Source: Cohaesibacter sp.
Lineage (GTDB): Bacteria; Pseudomonadota; Alphaproteobacteria; Rhizobiales; Cohaesibacteraceae
DNA length: 64,000 bases
Direction of reading: 5' to 3'
Assembly: GCA_025800145.1 (NCBI GenBank)
Contig: JAOXSH010000105.1
Location: 1 to 64,000 of the forward strand
The notes under the pieces were generated by a model that was not told where the DNA came from, searched no databases, and saw only the letters and a list, made by a program, of their open reading frames with translations. Numbering within the stretch: position 1 is the stretch's first letter; the number at the start of each line of letters is the position of its first letter. The position numbers and the translations under genes are program-made. This document shows, in pieces, positions 18,244 to 27,413 of this stretch.

Positions 18244-19359
18244 ATGACGAAACAGTATACTGCAAGGATTGGTCTTCTTACCGCAGTTTCTGCCATGGCA
18301 ATGGGCGTTGCTTTTGTGGCAGGACCGGCGGTTGCTGCTGATCCGGGCCCAGTACCCACCATCAAGGTAGACGCCAAAAAGGCGGCGTTGGGGAAACGGC
18401 TTTTCTTTGATCCACGTCTGTCTGGCGATGCGGAACTGTCTTGCTCCAGTTGTCATGACCCGGAAAAAGGCTTCACCGATGGCGAAGCGCTTTCCTCTGC
18501 CTATGCAGGCAGCAATGGCTTCCGCAATGTGCCAACCCTGATCAATACGGCCCATAAGGCGGCTTGGTTCCATGATGGTCGCGTCGGGACCAATCTCAAC
18601 GATATCACCCGTGAATCAATCACGGAAACATACAACATGAATATGGATATGCGCTTGATGCAGGAACGCATCAAGCAAGATCCCATTTATGTGAAAATGT
18701 TCAAGGATGCAGGCTATGGCGAGCCATCCAACGGCTCTGTTCGTAAAGCCATTCCTGAATATATCAAAACCCTGATCTCTCGCGGCTCTCCTTATGATGC
18801 GGGTAAGATGAGCAAGGATGCCAAAGCAGGCTTTGAATTGTTCAAAGGCAAGGCTGGCTGTATCTCCTGTCACTCCGGTGACCGTTTCACCGATGACAAG
18901 CCGCACAAGCTGGGCGTGCCTGACAATGCCAATATCTGGGCCGAGCCAGAGCGTCACATCACCTTCGTAACCTTTGCCAAATTCCAGGGCATCGAAAATT
19001 ACATGAACCTGCGTCAGGATCCCGGTGCCTATATCCGCTATCATGACGAGAAACTCATGCCAATGGGCGCTTTCATGACGCCAACCTTGCGTGAGCTCAA
19101 GCAAACCGCACCATATATGCATAACGGCACCATGGCCACATTGGCCGATGTGGTGGCTTTCTATAATGCAGGCGGTGGCGATGCAGCGGATAAGGATCCG
19201 GCTCTCAAACCTCTCAATCTGTCCGACAAAGAACAAAAACAGCTGGTGGCTTTCCTCGAAGCCCTGTCTGGCGATGTTCTGAACGGCAAAGACTTTGTGC
19301 CAGAAGAAATCGACACCGAATATCCGGTGATTGAAAACTGGCTTAAAGCGAAAAACTAA
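18244..19359 (+). CDS. idrP1: Dihaem cytochrome c peroxidase of the iodate reductase cluster, IdrP1-like
   Basis: A 371-residue periplasmic dihaem peroxidase of the CCP/MauG superfamily. Residues 1-31 are a Sec signal peptide ending AVA. Haem attachment motifs are C67-S-S-C70-H and C206-I-S-C-H210, and the family block PYMHNGTMATLADVVAFYNAGGG lies near the C-terminus. The ATG at 18244 has AGAGG eight bases upstream; the frame extends to 18211 but that start is weaker. It is the first gene of a tight operon with idrP2, idrB and idrA. In the described iodate reducers two such peroxidases accompany IdrAB and are proposed to remove peroxide made during iodate reduction. Assigning P1 versus P2 by position is my choice. 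Confidence 0.86.
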   Translation: MTKQYTARIGLLTAVSAMAMGVAFVAGPAVAADPGPVPTIKVDAKKAALGKRLFFDPRLSGDAELSCSSCHDPEKGFTDGEALSSAYAGSNGFRNVPTLINTAHKAAWFHDGRVGTNLNDITRESITETYNMNMDMRLMQERIKQDPIYVKMFKDAGYGEPSNGSVRKAIPEYIKTLISRGSPYDAGKMSKDAKAGFELFKGKAGCISCHSGDRFTDDKPHKLGVPDNANIWAEPERHITFVTFAKFQGIENYMNLRQDPGAYIRYHDEKLMPMGAFMTPTLRELKQTAPYMHNGTMATLADVVAFYNAGGGDAADKDPALKPLNLSDKEQKQLVAFLEALSGDVLNGKDFVPEEIDTEYPVIENWLKAKN

Positions 19360-19373
19360 GGGGCACGAAAAAG

Positions 19374-20606
19374 ATGAAAGCGAAAACAAATCTCGTTGCA
19401 TCTGTCGCCACCTTTGCAGTCGCGACGATGACTATCGGTTCTGCCTTTGCTGGCGAGGTAGCTCCTCCCACATTGGAAGAATTGCTCAAGCCTTTTGATA
19501 AGCCTTCCATGAAAATTGAAAGCGCAATCAAGGGCGGTGATCCTGATCCTGATCCGGCACTGGAAGCCCTTGGTCCTCCACCAATCCCTGCGGACAACAA
19601 AATGACCGCCGAGAAAGTGGAATTGGGCAAAAAGCTCTTCTTTGATCCACGCTTGGGTGGCAATCCATCCACACCATGCTCTGCCTGTCACTTGCCAGAA
19701 GTTGGCTGGGATGTGGAAGACAAGGTCTCCTTTGGTTATCCCGGTGCGGTGCACTGGCGCAACTCCCAGACCATTGTCAATTCTGCCTATTATAGCAAAC
19801 TCTTCTGGGCTGGTTCTTCAGGCAATCTTGAAAAGCAGGCACGTTCTGCGGCCCGTGGTGCCGTGGCTGCCAACGGCGAAGACGATATGATGGAAGCTCG
19901 TTTGGCATTCGTTCCAGAATATCGCGAGGCCTTCAACAAGATCTTTGGTGATGAATGGCCTCTGGTTCGCAATGCCTTTCGTGCGATTGCTGCCTTTGAA
20001 CGCACCATCGTTCAGCGCGACACACCATTTGATAAATATCTGCTTGGTGACAAAACCGCACTGGATGACAGCCAAAAACGCGGTCTGGAATTGTTCCGTG
20101 GCAAGGCTGGCTGCATGGAATGTCACAATGGTCCCCTTCTGTCAGACGAGAAATACTATAACACTGGTGTTCCTCCGCTCGACGAATGGGAAGATGATGC
20201 TCTCAAGCAGATCACCTTCCGCTTTGAGCTCTATGCAAAAGGTTCCACGGAAAAAATGTATCGTCATACCAAAGACGATCCAGGCTTCTATTTCCGGGCC
20301 AAAAACAAGAAAGACAAAGGCAAATTCCGCACACCATCCCTGCGTTACACCCTTTATTCCGAGCCATATATGCATAACGGCATGATTGCGACGCTAGAAG
20401 ACGTGGTTGACTTCTACAATCAGGGCGGCGGCACCAACGAATTTGCCGAAAACAAAACCAAGCTGATCAAGCCTCTGGGCCTGAGTGACAAGGAAAAAAC
20501 CGATCTGGTCAACTTCCTAAAGTCTCTGTCTGGTGATGAGATCATCGTCGAGGAACCAGAGTTGCAAGATTATGCTCCGCTCCCCAAACCTATGGCCATG
20601 AAGTGA
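19374..20606 (+). CDS. idrP2: Second dihaem cytochrome c peroxidase of the cluster, IdrP2-like
   Basis: A 410-residue dihaem peroxidase starting 14 bases after the previous gene. Residues 1-26 are a signal peptide ending AFA. Haem motifs are C102-S-A-C-H106 and C247-M-E-C-H251, and SEPYMHNGMIATLEDVVDFYNQGGG marks the family C-terminal block. Compared with the first peroxidase it has an N-terminal insert of about 35 residues (acidic and proline-rich, near residues 30-75) and a C-terminal proline-rich tail, so the two are paralogues rather than recent duplicates. It would receive electrons from periplasmic carriers and reduce hydrogen peroxide to water. Confidence 0.86.
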   Translation: MKAKTNLVASVATFAVATMTIGSAFAGEVAPPTLEELLKPFDKPSMKIESAIKGGDPDPDPALEALGPPPIPADNKMTAEKVELGKKLFFDPRLGGNPSTPCSACHLPEVGWDVEDKVSFGYPGAVHWRNSQTIVNSAYYSKLFWAGSSGNLEKQARSAARGAVAANGEDDMMEARLAFVPEYREAFNKIFGDEWPLVRNAFRAIAAFERTIVQRDTPFDKYLLGDKTALDDSQKRGLELFRGKAGCMECHNGPLLSDEKYYNTGVPPLDEWEDDALKQITFRFELYAKGSTEKMYRHTKDDPGFYFRAKNKKDKGKFRTPSLRYTLYSEPYMHNGMIATLEDVVDFYNQGGGTNEFAENKTKLIKPLGLSDKEKTDLVNFLKSLSGDEIIVEEPELQDYAPLPKPMAMK

Positions 20607-20619
20607 GGAGGACCCCATC

Positions 20620-21207
20620 ATGAATGCTCCAACTGCCATGGAAATGGAAAAATCCCATACCTGTAGCTGTTCAGGCAAAGCCAAAAAAGCCTGCACCATG
20701 AACCGGCGTCAATTCCTGTTCGCTTCCGGTGCAACCACATTCACCGTCATGGTCACCATGACGGCAGGCAAAGGCAAGGCCGAACAGGTGCCAGCGTTGG
20801 TATCGACCTATCCACGCAAGAAAATTGCCAAATTGTCCGAGTTGAAACAGGACGAGCCGGTAGAATTTGAATATCCCGATGAAGGCGAATATGCCAGTTC
20901 CATCCTTGTGAAAATGGGCAAGGAAGCTGGCGGCGGCGTTGGCAAGGAAAAGGATATCGTTGCTTTCAACATGACCTGCACCCATCAGGGTGGCGACATG
21001 ACCGATAGCTACAAGCCAGAGCATAAAGTGCTTGGCCCCTGTCCGCTGCATCTGTCCACTTATGATCTGACCCGTCACGGGATTCTGGTCTCTGGACAGG
21101 CCTATCAGTCCCTGCCACAGGTGCTGCTGGAAGTGGACGGCGATGACGTCTATGCCGTCGGAATGTTCGGCCTGATTTATGGCCGCTATGACAACCTGAT
21201 TTCTTAA
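20620..21207 (+). CDS. idrB: Rieske [2Fe-2S] small subunit of the iodate reductase, Tat-exported
   Basis: A 195-residue Rieske protein. The cluster ligands are in C-T-H (MTCTHQGG, about residue 119) and C-P-L-H (GPCPLHLSTYDL, about residue 142), the arrangement of arsenite-oxidase-type small subunits. A twin-arginine signal MNRRQFLFASGA begins at residue 27. Before it is a 26-residue extension containing CSC and a further Cys. The ATG at 20620 has a very strong GAGGAGGA site, whereas the ATG at residue 27 has none, so the extension is probably real. It starts 14 bases after idrP2 and ends 14 bases before idrA. It should carry the folded large subunit through the Tat pathway and pass electrons to it. 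Confidence 0.9.
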   Translation: MNAPTAMEMEKSHTCSCSGKAKKACTMNRRQFLFASGATTFTVMVTMTAGKGKAEQVPALVSTYPRKKIAKLSELKQDEPVEFEYPDEGEYASSILVKMGKEAGGGVGKEKDIVAFNMTCTHQGGDMTDSYKPEHKVLGPCPLHLSTYDLTRHGILVSGQAYQSLPQVLLEVDGDDVYAVGMFGLIYGRYDNLIS

Positions 21208-21221
21208 AGGAGGGAGCAGTT

Positions 21222-23903
21222 ATGACAACTCCGTATTATGTTCCCGAAACCAATGTTCCATTGCCTCCAAAAGGGGCAGACGTTATCTCCACGGCCTGCG
21301 ATTATTGTATCGTTGCTTGTGGCTATAAGGTCTATCGTTGGCCGGTAACCGCCAAACCAGGCGGAACAAGCGCAGACACGAACGCTTTTGGTGAAGATTT
21401 CCCCGTTGCCCCCCTTGGTGCATGGGTTGCTCCAAACCAGACCAACATCGTGATGCATAAAGGCAAACCACATCATGTGGTTATCATCCCTGACAAGGAC
21501 ACCAACTTCGTTAACACCGATGGTGACAGCTCCTTGCGCGGTGGCTGTATTGCCCAAAAATGCTACAATCCGCAAACACCAACCCGTGATCGCCTCAAAA
21601 CACCTTTGATGCGTATCTATGGCACGCTGATGCCTGTGCCTTGGGATCTGGCTTTGGAAGTGGCAGCAGAAATTGGCAAATATGTCATTGCCAAACATGG
21701 GGCCAATGCCTATGGCGTGAAGACCTTCTCCTATCAATATATGGAGAATACCTATGCCATCTCAAAATATGCCCTGCGGCATATCAAGACGGCAAACTTC
21801 ACATTCCATGACACCCCGTCTGATGTGACATCCACACCGGGCTTCCGTGACGCTGGTTTCGACAATTTCGGTCCATCTTATGAAGACTGGAAAAATGCGG
21901 AAACCTTGCTGGTTTGCGGCACAGACCCTTATGAAACCAAAACCATTCTCTATACCCAATGGATGATGAAGGGTATGCAGGAAAACGGCCAGAAAGAGAT
22001 CTATCTCATTCCACGCCGCTCTGCCGGTGTTGCTTATGCCGAGAAAATGGGTGGTCTGCATATTGACATCACTCCGGGCACCGACTTGCTGGTCGTCAAC
22101 GCCATTGCCCGCGTTATCGTGGAAAATGGCTGGGAAGACAGCGAATGGATCCAGAATTGGGTCAACAACAAGTGGGAAAGCTCTTCAGGCTTTGGTCAAG
22201 GCACCCGTAACACGCCATGGCAATGGCGCACCACATGGGGCAAATTCCAGACCAAAGGCTTTGAGGACTGGAAAAAGTGGTTGCTGTCTCAGGATGAATT
22301 CAAGCCTGAAAATGCTGCCGCAATCGCTGAAATCGATGTCCAGAAAATCTACACAGCGGCTGAATGGATGGCCAAGCCAAAAGCTGACGGCACCCGTCCA
22401 AAAACCTCTGTGATGATCGAGAAGGGCTTCTACTGGTCCAACAATACCGGCAACACACAAGCGATTTCCGCTCTTGGCATCATTGTTGGGGCTGGCGGTC
22501 GCCCGGGTCAGGTCATTGGCCGTGCTGGTGGTCACCAGCGTGGAGGCGTCAAAGGTGGCTCCTACCCACGCAACAAGTCACCAGAGAAAGTACCGGGTCG
22601 CCGTCGCCGCGCGATGGATACCGACCGTTACTTGCTGTCCGGCCATACCCGTCTGGCTCATGTGATCGGCAATACATGGATCCAGTCCATGTGCGGATCC
22701 CAGCAATTGGCCGAGAAATTCGAAGAACTGACGGTTCGCAATCCGAACCAGATCCGCTCTTTCTTAAAGGAAGAGATGATTCAGGCTTTGAAAGATCGCG
22801 TTGATAGCGGTGGTATGGTTGTCTTCAATCAGGACATTTATTTGCAGGATCCAATCGGAAACCGCTATGCAGATATTGTCTTTCCGGCTGCAACCTGGGG
22901 TGAAGAAGACTTCATGCGTGCCAATGGCGAACGCCGTGTCCGTCTGTATCAGAAATTCTATGATGCACCGGGTTCTGCAAAACCGGATTGGTGGATTATC
23001 TCCCAATTGGCCAAACGCATGGGCTTTGATGGCTTTGATTGGCAAAATGCCAACGAAGTGGCAGAAGAGTTGGCCCGCTTCACACGCGGCAGCCGCAAAG
23101 ACTTCTTCGTCATCAAGGGACTGGCCCATAAAGAAGGCAAGACCCTGCACCAGAAGCTGGCCGAATTTGGCACCGATGGCATCCAATGTCCTGCCATGAT
23201 CGACGATAATGGCAAGATCATTGAGACAAAGCGCTTGCATGATACGCAGCGTGAATTGCCGGAAGTTGGCGCAGCTGGCCCGAATATGCTTGGCAAGAAA
23301 GCCACGCATTTCAACAGCCAGACAGGCAAATGCAACATTCAGAAATCTCCATGGAACCTGTTCTCAGGTTATTGGGAATGGCTGAAGCCGAAGAAGGAAG
23401 AAGGTGAATTGTGGGCCACCTCCGGTCGTATTAACGAGCGCTGGCAGTCCGGTTTCGATGACCGTCGTCGTCCTTACATAGTGCAACGCTGGCCTGAAAA
23501 CTGGGTCGAAATTCATCCCGATGATGCAGCCGAGCGCGGCATCGAATCCGGCGATTATGTGATGGTCTATTCCGAACGGGTGCCGGGCCAGAAACATACC
23601 ATCGTTGGGGTTGAAGGCGATGATTTCGAATTCACCAAATTGATGGAAAACGGCCATATTGAGCTGACAAAAGCAGCCATTACCGCCGTTGCCATGGTGA
23701 CACCGGCCATCAAGAAGGGCGTCATGTATATGGACTTCCTGCATATGGCACAGCCTGCCAACGCCCTGGAAGGCCGCGTGGTTGACTGGATCTCCGGCAA
23801 CTACAATTACAAAATGGGCGTCGGCAAAGTCAAAAAGCTTGGCCCAAGCCCTTATAAGACCGAATTCAGAACAATGTCTTTTGCCCCACGCGACATTGCC
23901 TGA
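21222..23903 (+). CDS. idrA: Molybdopterin oxidoreductase, iodate reductase large subunit (arsenite oxidase-like)
   Basis: An 893-residue enzyme of the DMSO reductase superfamily, arsenite-oxidase-like branch. The [3Fe-4S] motif is C26-x2-C29-x3-C33 followed 70 residues later by Ser104, the signature C-x2-C-x3-C-x70-S of AioA-type proteins, in place of the fourth Cys of [4Fe-4S] relatives. There is no signal peptide, as expected if it is exported together with the Tat-tagged Rieske subunit. Later blocks such as IVGAGGRPGQVIGRAGGHQRGG and IVFPAATWGEEDFMRANGERR are molybdopterin-binding regions. The AAAGGAGGGAG site precedes the ATG. AioA itself is shorter (about 830 residues) and its operon lacks dihaem peroxidases; the P1-P2-B-A set fits dissimilatory iodate reductase. 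Substrate remains an inference from context. Confidence 0.9.
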   Translation: MTTPYYVPETNVPLPPKGADVISTACDYCIVACGYKVYRWPVTAKPGGTSADTNAFGEDFPVAPLGAWVAPNQTNIVMHKGKPHHVVIIPDKDTNFVNTDGDSSLRGGCIAQKCYNPQTPTRDRLKTPLMRIYGTLMPVPWDLALEVAAEIGKYVIAKHGANAYGVKTFSYQYMENTYAISKYALRHIKTANFTFHDTPSDVTSTPGFRDAGFDNFGPSYEDWKNAETLLVCGTDPYETKTILYTQWMMKGMQENGQKEIYLIPRRSAGVAYAEKMGGLHIDITPGTDLLVVNAIARVIVENGWEDSEWIQNWVNNKWESSSGFGQGTRNTPWQWRTTWGKFQTKGFEDWKKWLLSQDEFKPENAAAIAEIDVQKIYTAAEWMAKPKADGTRPKTSVMIEKGFYWSNNTGNTQAISALGIIVGAGGRPGQVIGRAGGHQRGGVKGGSYPRNKSPEKVPGRRRRAMDTDRYLLSGHTRLAHVIGNTWIQSMCGSQQLAEKFEELTVRNPNQIRSFLKEEMIQALKDRVDSGGMVVFNQDIYLQDPIGNRYADIVFPAATWGEEDFMRANGERRVRLYQKFYDAPGSAKPDWWIISQLAKRMGFDGFDWQNANEVAEELARFTRGSRKDFFVIKGLAHKEGKTLHQKLAEFGTDGIQCPAMIDDNGKIIETKRLHDTQRELPEVGAAGPNMLGKKATHFNSQTGKCNIQKSPWNLFSGYWEWLKPKKEEGELWATSGRINERWQSGFDDRRRPYIVQRWPENWVEIHPDDAAERGIESGDYVMVYSERVPGQKHTIVGVEGDDFEFTKLMENGHIELTKAAITAVAMVTPAIKKGVMYMDFLHMAQPANALEGRVVDWISGNYNYKMGVGKVKKLGPSPYKTEFRTMSFAPRDIA

Positions 23904-24001
23904 TTTGGCTAGCCGGAAGATACGCCTTCTGGCCCCAGCTTTGAGCCTTCGCCGCATGCCATGTCGGCGCAGGCTTGAGGGATGAGCCATCATCCCGGGT
24001 G

Positions 24002-24034
24002 AAGGGCCCCTCGCATGGGGGAGGGGCCTTTTAT
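24002..24034 (+). terminator. Rho-independent terminator after idrA
   Basis: AAGGGCCCCTC and GAGGGGCCTT form a GC-rich stem followed by TTAT. It separates the idr operon from the HEAT-repeat gene, which would then need its own promoter or read-through. Confidence 0.7.
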
Positions 24035-24109
24035 CCCTGCCTTGCCGTTCCCCCAATGCAGCGGTTGGCAGTTCTCACACGCCCCATGATGCAACATGGC
24101 AGGACCAAA

Positions 24110-26536
24110 ATGACACAGACTTCTTCTTCTCTTTCCAAAAGCCTTCAAACTTTGACCAGCGCCCCTATTGGCAAGACCGAAACCTGCCAGATGCTCGAAG
24201 CCTTCGCGCAATGTGATTATGATATCCTGCGCTTGAAAGCCGTTCAGGGGTTGCGTGATCTCAAAGCGACCGGCTCTGTTCCCCTTCTCATACAAGCCTT
24301 GCGCGATGACGACGAAGATGTCCGCGTTGATGCGGCCGAAAGCCTTGGCCTGCTGGGCGATAAAAGCGCCATTTCTGCCTTAATCGAAAATCTGACCTTT
24401 GATCCATGCGCCGATGTGAAATTGGCGGTCGTGCGAGCCCTTGGTTTGTTAGACGCCAAAGATGCCGCGCCCTTGCTGCGCCAATTGGTGACAGGCAGAG
24501 GCGAGGAAATTCAGTGGGATGAAGACGAATATCATCGCGATGAATGGGATGGATGGCTTGATATCCAGATTGCCGCCATCGAAGCTCTTGCAAAAATGCA
24601 GGACAAGGACGCGATCGAGCCCATCATGCTGGCGGTCAATGACCCGGACAATCAGGATCTCTCTGTGCAGGCGATGAATGCCTTGGCACAAATGGGCGAT
24701 GCTGCCTTGCCAAGCCTTGGAATTTCAGCACAGTCTGCCAATCGCCGCCGCCGTTTTCACGCTGTGCGTGCTCTGGCAAAGCATCGCTCAGACAAGGCGC
24801 TGGATATGCTGGAAAAAGCCTTGGATGATGCCGATCACGATATCCGCATTCTTGCCTTTGAAGCAATGCTGATCCGCAAGCCAAGCGTCGAGCTTTTCGA
24901 AAAAGCCCTTCAGGATCAATCCGATCAAGTCCGCATGGCGGCTTTGGAAAAACTCGATCTGGACCAGATGGGATATTTGCAGCGTGCCTTGCAAGACCCA
25001 AGTCCCAAAGTGCAATTGGCGCTGATCAAACACTTGTCAGAAGCGCAAAATGGTACTGCCATTGCCAGTAAGGACCAGCCTTTCTTCAAAGCGCTTTATA
25101 TCCTGTTCGAAAATGCCAGCGCCGAGGTTTCTGCCAGTGCGCTGGGGGCCTTGGCCACCTTGGCACCGGATCTTGTCAAACAGGATTTGCATGATCTGTT
25201 TGAACGTGAAGACATGGCACAAGACGAACAGGAGCAGAGCCAATGGGCTGTCGTGGATGGGCTGGCCAAAGGCGAGGATAAGACCAGCCTCCATTGGTTA
25301 CAGCAAGCTTGCGCCAGTGCATATCGCTCTGTGCGCCTCAAAGCCCTGGCATCCATCGGCCTTTTGGCAGGAAAAGCAGATCAGGACCAACAGATCAAGG
25401 CACAGGCTCTGGCCATCCTTGTTGCATTTGGCCAATCCAAAAGTTTTGGCGAAGATGTGCAAGAAGTGAACGAAGAAAGCGCTGAGACTGACATCGATGC
25501 CACAGAGGCAGAACCAAAAGACCAGCAAGAGCATAATCAGCAGCCCGATTTGGACGCCATGAAAGAGGCAGGCCTTGATCTTGGCGATCACAAGGATCAG
25601 TCGGAAGGGCCAACCTCGTCTCTTGGTGCCATTTTGGGGCATGAAGCCATCGCCAAAGACCTGATCGAAGAAGCCAGCGAACAGGAGCAAAGCGCGAATT
25701 TAAGCCTGAACGAACAAGCCTTGCTCAATCAGGCAAGGCGTAATCTCAGCCGCCGCAAAATCTCGCTGGATGGCGATCCAGAGCAGATTGAACAGGAATT
25801 GTGCCTCACCGCCCTGCATTTGATGGGGGATCATGACTGGACGATGCCCCAATTGATGGCCATTGCCCAAAGTGAGCAGACCGATAAGGCTTTGGCTGCA
25901 CTGGAGTCTTTGGGTCGTCAGGTAGACCGTAACCCTCAGGCCCTACTGGCCGCCAAAGCCATTATAACCAAGCCGGACGTGCAAGAGGCAGACAGCACAG
26001 GCAGCACAGAGAGCTTCGATCAAGACGATAGAACTGAGATTGAAAAACTCTTATTTGCATCCCTGACATCCAGCGAGCCAGCCATTCAAAAACAGGCCTT
26101 ACGTTTGTTGGCCAAATTGCCAACCGCTCAATGGGTGAAAGGCGATATCCTGCGGGATTTGATCGAGAAATGCTTGCAAGATGCCGATTTCACCCTGCGC
26201 ATTGATGCAATGCCAGCCTATCTGGCCTTTGGAGGCGCGTGCGAGACACTGGTGCCCTATCTGCAAGACAAAGCCACATTGGTCCGTCAAGCCACCATTC
26301 GTTTGCTGGCGCAAAAGGCACCCAATTTGGCCATTGACCATATTGTCGACTTTTTGTTGAACAACCCGGAGCAAACTCTCAAATCCCTGTTAAGCCCTGA
26401 GGTGATGGCAAAACATCTTGACCCACAACAAAGAGAGAAATTGGCCGCCAGTTTTGCCCAAAAACTGACCAATGAGAAAGCAAAGGCAGAATGGACAATC
26501 GTCCTGCCCGCCATGGCAGAATTATACGCCTCGTAA
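24110..26536 (+). CDS. Large HEAT-repeat protein downstream of idrA
   Basis: An 808-residue, apparently cytoplasmic protein made mainly of HEAT/PBS-lyase-type helical repeats. Units are easy to see in the first 420 residues, for example VRVDAAESLGLLGDKSAISALIENL and VKLAVVRALGLLDAKDAAPLLRQL, and again in the last 200. Between them (about 455-560) is an acidic, glutamine-rich linker. The ATG at 24110 follows AGGA; the frame stays open to 23975, into the terminator, and that extension is unlikely. HEAT solenoids are protein-binding scaffolds. The position directly behind idrA suggests a role in assembly, cofactor loading or regulation of the reductase, but no specific evidence shows this. It has no signal peptide or membrane segment. 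Confidence 0.85.
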   Translation: MTQTSSSLSKSLQTLTSAPIGKTETCQMLEAFAQCDYDILRLKAVQGLRDLKATGSVPLLIQALRDDDEDVRVDAAESLGLLGDKSAISALIENLTFDPCADVKLAVVRALGLLDAKDAAPLLRQLVTGRGEEIQWDEDEYHRDEWDGWLDIQIAAIEALAKMQDKDAIEPIMLAVNDPDNQDLSVQAMNALAQMGDAALPSLGISAQSANRRRRFHAVRALAKHRSDKALDMLEKALDDADHDIRILAFEAMLIRKPSVELFEKALQDQSDQVRMAALEKLDLDQMGYLQRALQDPSPKVQLALIKHLSEAQNGTAIASKDQPFFKALYILFENASAEVSASALGALATLAPDLVKQDLHDLFEREDMAQDEQEQSQWAVVDGLAKGEDKTSLHWLQQACASAYRSVRLKALASIGLLAGKADQDQQIKAQALAILVAFGQSKSFGEDVQEVNEESAETDIDATEAEPKDQQEHNQQPDLDAMKEAGLDLGDHKDQSEGPTSSLGAILGHEAIAKDLIEEASEQEQSANLSLNEQALLNQARRNLSRRKISLDGDPEQIEQELCLTALHLMGDHDWTMPQLMAIAQSEQTDKALAALESLGRQVDRNPQALLAAKAIITKPDVQEADSTGSTESFDQDDRTEIEKLLFASLTSSEPAIQKQALRLLAKLPTAQWVKGDILRDLIEKCLQDADFTLRIDAMPAYLAFGGACETLVPYLQDKATLVRQATIRLLAQKAPNLAIDHIVDFLLNNPEQTLKSLLSPEVMAKHLDPQQREKLAASFAQKLTNEKAKAEWTIVLPAMAELYAS

Positions 26537-26625
26537 ATATTTATATGCCTATGACCTAGAGCCAGCCTGGCTTCCAAGGCTGCCTGCGTCACGATTGACT
26601 AAAATTCTAAGAAGCAACGAAAACA

Positions 26626-27288
26626 ATGCCTCAGTCTGTCTCTGATCCGAAAACCAGTTCTATAGAGCCCAAAAGCTCCTCTCTCATCCCCCTTTTAGAG
26701 AGAGAAAAACAAGAGGCGGCAGACAGGCTCTTTTCTCTCATAACAAGTCGCCATTCTGTCTCGCCAAAAGTGTTGCAGGAGCCTGGCCCCAATGAGGAGC
26801 AGCTTCAAAAATTGATTGAAGTGGCAAGCTGTGTGCCAGATCATGGCTTGCTCCGCCCTTGGCGCTTCATTCTCTTTCCAAAAGACAAGCGCTCCGCTTT
26901 GTCCGATCTCTTTGAACAGGCGTTGCTGGAATGCCTACCAGGCGCCTCAAGCCAAGAGCGCCAAAGAGCAAGAGACAAAGCCGCCAGAGGTCCACTTTTG
27001 CTAGGCATTGTCGCCCAACTCAGCCAAGACAATGAGAAAGTGGCTCATGAAGACCAGATTGCCTCTGCCGGTGCGGCCCTACAGAATATCCTTCTGCAAG
27101 CCCATGCCTTTGGCTTTGGAGCGCGGGCAACATCGGGCCGGGCAGTGCGCACAAAGACATTTCGCAGCGCTTTGCACCTTGGAAAAGACGAAACGTTCCT
27201 CTGCTTTGTCTCAGTCGGCACCGCAAGCAAACCAGCAAAGCACAAAGATCGCCCAGAACCGGCAAGCCTTTTGTCAATATGGCCGTGA
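26626..27288 (+). CDS. Nitroreductase-family protein (YdjA-like)
   Basis: A 220-residue FMN-dependent nitroreductase-fold protein. The start of the fold is typical of the small YdjA-like group: ITSRHSVSPKVLQEPGPNEEQLQKLIEVA and then CVPDHGLLRPWRFILF (about residues 39-85), and a C-terminal DETFLCFVSVGTAS strand. The N-terminal 30 residues are Ser/Pro-rich and may be an artefact of start choice; no good ribosome site is seen, and a start near the SRHSVS block is not available, so the upstream ATG is kept. These enzymes usually form homodimers using NAD(P)H. It lies 89 bases after the HEAT-repeat gene; any link to iodate respiration is speculative. Confidence 0.82.
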   Translation: MPQSVSDPKTSSIEPKSSSLIPLLEREKQEAADRLFSLITSRHSVSPKVLQEPGPNEEQLQKLIEVASCVPDHGLLRPWRFILFPKDKRSALSDLFEQALLECLPGASSQERQRARDKAARGPLLLGIVAQLSQDNEKVAHEDQIASAGAALQNILLQAHAFGFGARATSGRAVRTKTFRSALHLGKDETFLCFVSVGTASKPAKHKDRPEPASLLSIWP

Positions 27289-27413
27289 GCGCAAAAATGA
27301 GACGACTTTTCTTGGCAATTTGACCTGAGACAAGTCACACTATCCTCTGCTCGGTTATGGTCAAAGTTAAGATGACTATCAAGATCAACTTTTAACGGCA
27401 GAACAGGATTGTC

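Noticed and set aside
18616..19401. 261-codon minus-strand open frame opposite idrP1
   Set aside because: The plus frame carries two CxxCH motifs and a signal peptide; the antisense frame shows no domain.
21222..23903. Arsenite oxidase AioA
   Set aside because: The enzyme is AioA-like, but the operon has two dihaem peroxidases and no arsenic genes (arsR, arsB, aioXSR) are nearby; iodate reductase fits better.
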